A program made the translations under genes and the position numbers. From Pleionea litopenaei (GTDB taxonomy: Bacteria; Pseudomonadota; Gammaproteobacteria; Enterobacterales; Kangiellaceae), in contig NZ_CP133548.1 of the NCBI RefSeq assembly GCF_031198435.1, forward strand, positions 2,638,001 to 2,702,000: a DNA stretch of 64,000 bases. Reading direction: 5' to 3'. This document shows, one piece after another, positions 58,172 through 64,000 of the stretch (position 1 is its first letter; every line of letters starts with the position of its first letter). Below the pieces are notes generated by a model. That model was not told where the DNA came from, made no database searches, and saw nothing but the letters and a program-made list of their open reading frames with translations.

Positions 58172-60223
58172 ATGACCGAACAAGAATCCAACAATCCATT
58201 ACTTAATGAATACGATTTAGCGCCTTTTAGCCAAATCAAACCCGAACATATAGAGCCCGCCATTCGACAAACTCTGCAGCAGTCCAAAGCGGCCATTGAA
58301 GCGCTGCTTGAAAGCAGTGATGAAGTGACTTGGGAGAGTTTGATGCTGCCATTAGAAGTCATGTCGAACCAGCTCGATAAGCAATGGTCACCGGTATCCC
58401 ATATGAACTCTGTTACCAACTCAGAAGCGCTACGCAAAGCCTATGACGACTGTTTGCCTCTGCTATCCGAGTACAGCACTTGGTTGGGACAAAACGAGAA
58501 GTTATACCAAGCAGTCAAATCTTTGTATGAACGACGTGAGCAACTTTCTTTGGATCCGGCCCAGCAGCAAATCCTCGTGGACGAACTTCGCAGTTTCAAA
58601 TTGGCGGGTGTATCTTTACCAGAGGCCGAAAAAGCTCGCTACGGCGATATTCAAAAGCGTCTATCTGAATTGTCGTCACGATATGAACAAAACTTGCTCG
58701 ACTCTACCATGGCGTGGACCAAGCATATTGAGGATCTTGAGCTGTTATCAGGCCTACCCGAATCGTCATTGGCTTTGTTACAGCAAAATGCGACCAACAG
58801 TGATCACTCTGGGGCACTGATTAATTTAGAGTTTCCAAGCTACTATGCGGTGATGTGCTACGCCGATAATCGAGAATTACGAGAAGAAGTCTATCGAGCT
58901 TACACAACTCGCGCGTCTGAGCTGGCCGAACAATCGCAGTTTGATAATGCGCCAATTATGAATGAGATTATTCAACTTCGTCGCGAACTAGCCGAGCTAT
59001 TGGAGTTTGCAAATTACAGTGATTTATCCATCGCCACCAAAATGGCGAATTCCGCAGAGCAAGTGTTTGAGTTCTTATATGACTTAGCCAAACGATCAAA
59101 ACCACAGGCAGAGCAGGAGCTAGCCGAACTTCGCGAATTTGCTCAGAGTCACCTTGGCTTAGAAACCTTGGAACCATGGGATATGCTGTATTCCAGTGAA
59201 AAGTTAAAAGAGAAAAAGTACACGATATCCGACGAAGAATTGCGTCCTTATTTTCCGGTCGATCAAGTTTTGTCTGGTCTCTTTCAGATCACAGAAAAAA
59301 TCTTTTCAGTGAACATTCACGAGTCGACGGAGTCCTTTGACACTTGGCACAAAGACGCACGTTTATTTGAAGTGAAAGATTCCAATGGACAGAGGATCGC
59401 GCGCTTTTATCTCGATTTATTTGCCCGGTCGCACAAGCGTGGTGGTGCCTGGATGGCCGATTACTGCAGCCGATTTAAATTTGCTAACGGCGACGTTCAG
59501 CAGCCAGTTGCCATGCTTACTTGCAACTTCAACCCTCCGGTAGGCGATAAACCCGCACTGTTAACTCACGATGAAGTCGTTACTTTGTTCCATGAGTTTG
59601 GTCATGGTTTGCACCACATGTTGACACAAGTCGACTATTTGAGTGCAAGTGGAATCAATGGCGTCGAGTGGGACGCGGTAGAGTTACCCAGTCAATTTAT
59701 GGAGAACTTTTGCTATCAAGAAGAAGGGTTAGCATTGATCTCTGCGCACTATCAAAGTGGTGATGCATTGCCCGATGCTTTGCGTGAAAAGCTACTGGCA
59801 GCGCGAAACTTTCAGTCTGCGATAATGATGCTACGTCAACTGGAGTTCTCCTTGTTCGACTTTCGTTTGCACGCCCAAACATCCAATGATCCAATCGACA
59901 TTCGCGACACTTTAAATCAAGTTCGCCAACAAGTTGCCGTCGTGATCCCGCCATTATGGAATCGCTTTGAAAATTCTTTTTCTCATATTTTTGCCGGTGG
60001 ATACAGTGCTGGTTATTACAGCTACAAATGGGCTGAGGTATTGAGTGCAGATGCCTTTAGTAAATTTGAAGAAGAGGGGATTCTCAACCCAGAAACTGGC
60101 GCAGCGTTTAAACAAAAAATACTAGAGAAAGGCGGTTCAGAACCTGCAATGGCACTGTTTACGGCATTTCGAGGTCGCGAGCCTGAAGTCGATTCACTAC
60201 TCCGCCACTCTGGCATTAACTAA
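58172..60223 (+). CDS. prlC: Oligopeptidase A (M3 family)
   Basis: A 683-residue cytosolic zinc peptidase. Zinc site H474-E475-F476-G477-H478 in TLFHEFGHGLHHM, with the third ligand glutamate region DAVELPSQFMENF. The start NNPLLNEYDLAPFSQIKPEH is the family opening. It degrades short peptides, including signal-peptide fragments. Confidence 0.93.
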   Translation: MTEQESNNPLLNEYDLAPFSQIKPEHIEPAIRQTLQQSKAAIEALLESSDEVTWESLMLPLEVMSNQLDKQWSPVSHMNSVTNSEALRKAYDDCLPLLSEYSTWLGQNEKLYQAVKSLYERREQLSLDPAQQQILVDELRSFKLAGVSLPEAEKARYGDIQKRLSELSSRYEQNLLDSTMAWTKHIEDLELLSGLPESSLALLQQNATNSDHSGALINLEFPSYYAVMCYADNRELREEVYRAYTTRASELAEQSQFDNAPIMNEIIQLRRELAELLEFANYSDLSIATKMANSAEQVFEFLYDLAKRSKPQAEQELAELREFAQSHLGLETLEPWDMLYSSEKLKEKKYTISDEELRPYFPVDQVLSGLFQITEKIFSVNIHESTESFDTWHKDARLFEVKDSNGQRIARFYLDLFARSHKRGGAWMADYCSRFKFANGDVQQPVAMLTCNFNPPVGDKPALLTHDEVVTLFHEFGHGLHHMLTQVDYLSASGINGVEWDAVELPSQFMENFCYQEEGLALISAHYQSGDALPDALREKLLAARNFQSAIMMLRQLEFSLFDFRLHAQTSNDPIDIRDTLNQVRQQVAVVIPPLWNRFENSFSHIFAGGYSAGYYSYKWAEVLSADAFSKFEEEGILNPETGAAFKQKILEKGGSEPAMALFTAFRGREPEVDSLLRHSGIN

Positions 60224-60255
60224 CCCCAAAATGAGGGTCTAATTTACCATGCAAC

Positions 60256-60281
60256 ACCTCTGGCTCGTCGCTGCCAGAGGT
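60256..60281 (+). terminator. Hairpin after prlC that also covers the kinase ribosome site
   Basis: ACCTCTGGC (60256-60264) and GCCAGAGGT (60273-60281) pair perfectly with an 8-nt loop, followed by TTC. It may end prlC transcription. The second arm contains AGAGG (60276-60280), the only good ribosome site for the ATG at 60289, so the hairpin could also mask translation of the kinase. Confidence 0.6.
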
Positions 60282-60288
60282 TTCTGCT

Positions 60289-61881
60289 ATGCTGCAGTCA
60301 AAATACAACAAGCAGTCATCAGCCGTGTCAGACCTTAATTCAGCAGCGCAATTTCTCATCATTGATTGTGGAACCCAATCCGTACGAGCATTAATATTCG
60401 ACAGACACGGAACATTGATCGCGAAATCACAAGTTCCACTGGAAGGATATTTTTCCGATCAGCCCGGTTGGGTCGAGCATCATGCCCATTACTTTTGGGA
60501 CTCGCTGTGCCGCGCGTGTCAGAAACTTTGGTCTTTACCCGGCGTAGAACGCACGAACATTGTCGGTATGACGGTCACCACTCAGCGCGCGACCATCATT
60601 TGCGTCGATAAAAACGGAGAACCTCAGCGACCCGCGATTACTTGGATGGACCAACGCACCGCCACTAAACTACCGACAATAAAGTGGTGGTGGCGGCTCG
60701 CATTTAAAGTGGCTGGCGTTAAACAAACGGTCACTCAATTTATGGAAAATGCCGAAATCAATTGGCTGTGGCAGCACCAGCCTGACATTGTCCAACGTTC
60801 CGAGAAGATATTACTGTTATCCGGCTACCTTAACCACCAACTCACCGCACAGTTTAAAGACTCCATTGGCTCTCAAGTGGGTTACCTGCCGTTTGATTAC
60901 AAACGTCACCGTTGGGCAAAGAAAAGTGACTGGAAATGGCAAGCCTGTCCTTTTCTTCCGAAACACTTACCAGAATTGGTTTCGGTCGGTGGGCAGATTG
61001 GCGAGGTCACGGCCAGTGCTGCGGAGCAAACTGGTATTCCAACCGGACTTCCGGTTATCGCAGCCGCCGCTGACAAAGCCTGTGAAACCTTGGGATGTGG
61101 AGCTTTAGCGAAGCATCAGGGCCAAATCAGTTACGGAACCACAGCAACCTTCAATATTCTGTCGCCTAAGTACATTGAACCCATTCGATATTTACCCGCT
61201 TATCCTGCTGCAGTACCCAATTTTTATACCTGTGAATATCAAATTTATCGCGGCTATTGGATGGTCAGCTGGTTTAAACAGCAGTTTGCTCACAAGGAAT
61301 TTTTAGAAGCGCGCGAAACCGATACTAGCACCGAGGCGTTACTGGATAATCTAGCAATGAAAGTACCGGCCGGATCAGATGGCTTGATTTTACAGCCTTA
61401 CTGGAGCCCAGGTGTACGCTATCCAGGGCCAGAGGCAAGAGGGGCGATTATTGGCTTTAACGATGGCCACACCAAAGCCCATATGTATCGCGCACTCATC
61501 GAAGGGATTGCTTACGGACTCTGTAATGGCAAAGAAAAAATGGAGAAGCGCAGTGGACGTCGAGTAACAGAACTATTCGTTTCTGGGGGTGGAGCACAGA
61601 GTGAAACTGCGTTACAAGTTACCGCAGACATTTTCGATTTACCGGTATTGCTTCCTCACACTCATGAAACGTCTGGTTTAGGTGCTGCGATCAATGTTGC
61701 GGTCGGCCTTGGTGTTTTCGATACCTACTCAGACGCTGTCGACAGCATGTGCCATGTTTCAAGAAGAGTAGAACCAAATCCGCAAAATGTGCCCTTGTAT
61801 CGTAAGCTCTATCGTCAAATTTATCGTAAATTGTATCCGCGACTGGCTCCATTTTATCGCATCATAAAAAATCTTGATTAG
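60289..61881 (+). CDS. FGGY-family carbohydrate kinase
   Basis: A 530-residue kinase. N-lobe: [20 protein letters not shown] (phosphate loop) and [13 protein letters not shown]-lobe: [20 protein letters not shown] and [12 protein letters not shown] (adenosine site), [16 protein letters not shown]. It would phosphorylate a sugar or polyol with ATP; the sugar cannot be told. The 3' end overlaps the YaiI-like gene by 4 bp on the opposite strand. Translation may be limited by the hairpin just upstream. Confidence 0.85.
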   Translation: MLQSKYNKQSSAVSDLNSAAQFLIIDCGTQSVRALIFDRHGTLIAKSQVPLEGYFSDQPGWVEHHAHYFWDSLCRACQKLWSLPGVERTNIVGMTVTTQRATIICVDKNGEPQRPAITWMDQRTATKLPTIKWWWRLAFKVAGVKQTVTQFMENAEINWLWQHQPDIVQRSEKILLLSGYLNHQLTAQFKDSIGSQVGYLPFDYKRHRWAKKSDWKWQACPFLPKHLPELVSVGGQIGEVTASAAEQTGIPTGLPVIAAAADKACETLGCGALAKHQGQISYGTTATFNILSPKYIEPIRYLPAYPAAVPNFYTCEYQIYRGYWMVSWFKQQFAHKEFLEARETDTSTEALLDNLAMKVPAGSDGLILQPYWSPGVRYPGPEARGAIIGFNDGHTKAHMYRALIEGIAYGLCNGKEKMEKRSGRRVTELFVSGGGAQSETALQVTADIFDLPVLLPHTHETSGLGAAINVAVGLGVFDTYSDAVDSMCHVSRRVEPNPQNVPLYRKLYRQIYRKLYPRLAPFYRIIKNLD

Positions 61882-62336
61882 GCTTTTGGTTGTCGTGCAA
61901 TCCAGCTATCTAAACTATTAGCAAATGCCTGTCGATCTTGTTGCGATAAAGCGGGAGGGCCTGAGGTTACCACGCCAGACGCCCGCATGGTGTCCATAAA
62001 GTCACGTATATTCAGTCGACCACCGATATTTTCTTTTGTGAGTCGTTCGCCGCGCGGCGTAATAACGGCAACACCTAGAGCAATCAGTTCTGCGGCTAAA
62101 GGAATATCTTGAGTAACAACTAAGTCTCCTTGATTAGCACGACGAACAATTTCATTATCGGCTACATCAAACCCCGGCGGAACTTGAATGGCTCGCACGT
62201 ACGCTGAGTTGGGCGTCGATAAGGGTTGATTCGCAACCAAGGTGGTCATTATTTTGGAACGCTGCGCCGCGCGAAATAAAATACTTTTTATAACATTTGG
62301 GCAAGCGTCTGCATCAACCCAGATACTCACACTCAT
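61878..62336 (-). CDS. yaiI: YaiI/YqxD-family protein (DUF188)
   Basis: A 152-residue PIN-like domain protein with [34 protein letters not shown] and LITPRGE-like ([14 protein letters not shown]) motifs of the family. Conserved acidic residues suggest a nuclease fold; function unproven. Starts directly after the stop of the DUF3820 gene, so the two are cotranscribed. Confidence 0.9.
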   Translation of the reverse strand: MSVSIWVDADACPNVIKSILFRAAQRSKIMTTLVANQPLSTPNSAYVRAIQVPPGFDVADNEIVRRANQGDLVVTQDIPLAAELIALGVAVITPRGERLTKENIGGRLNIRDFMDTMRASGVVTSGPPALSQQDRQAFANSLDSWIARQPKA

Positions 62337-62579
62337 TTACTTTTCATCCTTAAAATGATGTTGCTCTGACTTCAGCAAAGGCAGGAGCATAGATTCCAAC
62401 CCATTTAATTTTATCTCATACATGAGTTCAAGTTGTCGCCCTAGTTTAGAGTTAGGAAACCCTTTTTGTTTGAACCACACCAAGTAAGGCTCAGGTAGCT
62501 CGAGTAACGCCCTTCCTGCATATTTACCAAACGGCATGGTTTGATTAATAGCCGAAATCAATTCTTGAGACGGTTCCAA
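62337..62579 (-). CDS. DUF3820-family protein
   Basis: An 80-residue protein of the DUF3820 type: TMPFGKYAGRALLELPEPYL, then WFKQKGFPNSKLGRQLELM. The family includes a protein called a quorum-sensing-regulated virulence factor in Pseudomonas; activity is unknown. Same operon as yaiI. Confidence 0.88.
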   Translation of the reverse strand: MEPSQELISAINQTMPFGKYAGRALLELPEPYLVWFKQKGFPNSKLGRQLELMYEIKLNGLESMLLPLLKSEQHHFKDEK

Positions 62580-62651
62580 TACACTTCACCTACATATTGA
62601 CTGAGTTGACCATTAAAGCCTGCGATGGTTTGATCGCGATCATGGCAAATT

Positions 62652-62681
62652 TTCGATTTAAAGCCGAGAGCTAGGTATAAT
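62652..62681 (+). promoter_or_regulatory. Sigma-70-type promoter for the 62713 gene
   Basis: TATAAT (62676-62681) with a weak -35 TTCGAT (62652-62657) at 18 bp. It lies 32 bp before the ATG at 62713. Confidence 0.5.
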
Positions 62682-62712
62682 AGCCGCTGCTTTAGTTAAC
62701 TAACATTTTAAT

Positions 62713-63042
62713 ATGACACCCGAAGAATTCTCTCAATGGGGCCTTGTGTTTGCCCTGTCTGCTGCTGCCGCCGCTTTGGCTCTAGGACTCATCGTATTTT
62801 ACTCGATGCTGCAAGATAAAAAAGCCGGCATACCCGTTATTATTGCTTTTGCGTTAGCCGGAATCGGAAAAGCCGCGAAATATTATCTGTTATCGTCAAT
62901 TGCGGTGGTTTTGATGTTACCCATGATTGCCTACTACAGTTGGAAGAACTGGAAAAAGCCGATGATATGGATCAACTGGATTGTCTTCGTTATAGCCAGT
63001 CCAATAGCCTTCTACGCCTATCAAACACTTTATGCCGGCTAA
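62713..63042 (+). CDS. Small multi-pass membrane protein
   Basis: A 109-residue protein with three hydrophobic helices (VFALSAAAAALALGLIVFYS, YLLSSIAVVLMLPMIAYYS, WINWIVFVIASPIAFYAY) and a cytoplasmic loop with DKKAG. I recognise no family. A consensus TATAAT precedes it. Confidence 0.7.
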   Translation: MTPEEFSQWGLVFALSAAAAALALGLIVFYSMLQDKKAGIPVIIAFALAGIGKAAKYYLLSSIAVVLMLPMIAYYSWKNWKKPMIWINWIVFVIASPIAFYAYQTLYAG

Positions 63043-63062
63043 ATACAAAGCTAAGAAACTGA

Positions 63063-63473
63063 TTACTCTGGGTAGCGCTCTTGCATTCGAGCAAGTGACG
63101 CTTCGATCAGCTCAGTTAATGCGAGAATGTCGAGTTCCTTTAAGCGTTTAATGTATAAACACGACTTGCCTAATTTTGGTTTACCTAAACGCTCAAGTAA
63201 TTGTTCTCGTTCACTAAAGCCATCCATTACATAGAGTACTAAAGCGCTTTTGCGCGGTGAGAATCCAATACGCATCCAGTCGCCACTGCGGCCGCTTGCG
63301 TACTGATAGCGGTAACTGCCAAACCCAACAATCGAATCGCCCCACATTTGCGCCGGCCAACCGCACAAGTCACCCAGCAGACTCATCAGCTGCAAAGCGT
63401 CGTCTCGTCGAGCTTTTGGTTCAACCGTCGATAAAAAGTGAGCGACATCTTTTTCATTGACCTGTGTTTTCAA
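63063..63473 (-). CDS. DUF1801-family protein
   Basis: A 136-residue YdhG-like protein. The family core is WGDSIVGFGSYRYQYASGR, then WMRIGFSPRKSALVLYVMDG, and LGKPKLGKSCLYIKRLKELD. Role unknown; the fold resembles DNA- or protein-handling small domains. Stands alone. Confidence 0.88.
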   Translation of the reverse strand: MKTQVNEKDVAHFLSTVEPKARRDDALQLMSLLGDLCGWPAQMWGDSIVGFGSYRYQYASGRSGDWMRIGFSPRKSALVLYVMDGFSEREQLLERLGKPKLGKSCLYIKRLKELDILALTELIEASLARMQERYPE

Positions 63474-63591
63474 AGTTTGCCTCCTTGTGATCTTCTCGAA
63501 TTAGCAATGGCCAGTGACCGTTTCAGTGAGTTTTATTGATGAGCGTTCATCGAATGCTTTGTATTGCCACCCTTGTTGAGTCGACCATAAG

Positions 63592-63999
63592 CTACTTCAA
63601 ACGAAAATGACCAACCAGTTGATATTCAAATAAGACATCTTCCATTACAACACCGGCGCCAATGTTATGAACAACCAGTGGACGCCGCCCATCGTTAGAG
63701 TCTCGATCAACCAAAATTCCAATGTGAGGCAACCCATTCTTTAACCGCCAAGACACGATATCGCCGGCTTTATATTCTGCGTCTCGAGTGGCAGGAAGCG
63801 TCTCTGCAAAACGCGAAAAATAAACTTCTAAATTAGGCACTCGACGATGATCAATATTAGAGTCTGGCCTAGTTAATCCCCAATTTGCAGGATACAACGC
63901 AAAGTTTTCTCGCATATCTTCATGCACCGCTTGTTGCAGATCGAGGCCTACTTTACGCAAACTGCGAATGATGACATCGGTGCAAACACCAATATTCTC
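63592..63999 (-). CDS. DUF1287-family (NlpC/P60-like) protein, partial
   Basis: The frame runs from the right edge (codon GAG at 63999) to the stop at 63592, about 135 residues. The edge sequence ENIGVCTDVIIRSLRKVGLD matches the DUF1287 core, with the cysteine of GVCTDV and the histidine of HIGILVDRD as the likely catalytic pair of a papain-like hydrolase. The N-terminus and any signal peptide are outside the window. A start at TTG 63960 would cut away the catalytic cysteine and is wrong. Probably acts on cell-wall peptides (inference). Confidence 0.88.
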   Translation of the reverse strand, partial: ENIGVCTDVIIRSLRKVGLDLQQAVHEDMRENFALYPANWGLTRPDSNIDHRRVPNLEVYFSRFAETLPATRDAEYKAGDIVSWRLKNGLPHIGILVDRDSNDGRRPLVVHNIGAGVVMEDVLFEYQLVGHFRLK

Positions 64000-64000
64000 T

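Overview
The window looks like chromosomal DNA of a free-living, chitin-associated marine gammaproteobacterium with moderate-to-low GC. The evidence is a full MSHA-type pilus locus, a NagR-like operator in front of a secreted chitinase, a GbpA-like LPMO, ComM/YifB, Gor, PrlC, AroE and Rep with typical gammaproteobacterial architecture, and many TonB, chemotaxis and secreted proteins. I cannot name the genus; a Kangiella/Pleionea/Aliikangiella-like or Alteromonadales-like organism would fit (inference only). I saw no rRNA, tRNA, CRISPR array, insertion sequence or prophage.

Layout. 1-526: 3' part of a CPBP-family membrane protease gene running off the left edge. 626-3529: AraC-type regulator, then a leftward operon of ArsI/CadI-like dioxygenase, SigZ-type ECF sigma factor, a small membrane ORF and a secreted protein. 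4102-10087: chitin-degradation cluster of two multidomain GH18 chitinases and an AA10 LPMO. Its first gene is preceded by a perfect 14-bp palindrome that matches the published NagR motif. 10189-14488: periplasmic methyltransferase, nitrilase, truncated haemoglobin plus a 57-aa DUF3149 protein, and a ThrE-type exporter. 14617-20497: a very large propeller sensor kinase fused to a receiver and a class III nucleotidyl cyclase, then a Sel1 protein and a CRP-like regulator. 20619-26577: HisA-like protein, ZnuD-like zinc TonB receptor with a small Cys/His protein, RarD, thioesterase and YheT-like hydrolase. 26660-29845: an acidic repeat protein, followed in the same frame after one TAG by a DUF6090-like reading frame that has no normal start codon.

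29850-42598: MSHA pilus locus, all leftward. The biogenesis half runs mshI-(PilN-like)-J-K-L-M-N-E-G-F and the pilin half runs mshA-C-D-O-P; mshB and mshQ were not found. 42810-64000: amidohydrolase with a TolB-like propeller, two chemotaxis transducers, a double-DTG aspartic protease, and housekeeping genes (rep, comM, aroE, gor, prlC, gamma carbonic anhydrase, FGGY kinase, YaiI, DUF3820, DUF1801, DUF1287).

How it fits together. Surface attachment (MSHA pilus, c-di-GMP-binding MshE), chitin attack (two chitinases plus LPMO), chemotaxis and ComM suggest life on chitinous particles. The cyclase-bearing sensor and a CRP-family protein about 0.8 kb downstream may form a cyclic-nucleotide signalling pair. 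The items most worth a second look are that sensor-cyclase/CRP pair, a terminator-like hairpin inside the first codons of mshC, the repeat protein/TAG/start-less DUF6090 arrangement, the ArsI-SigZ operon, and the NagR-like operator with a structured chitinase leader.
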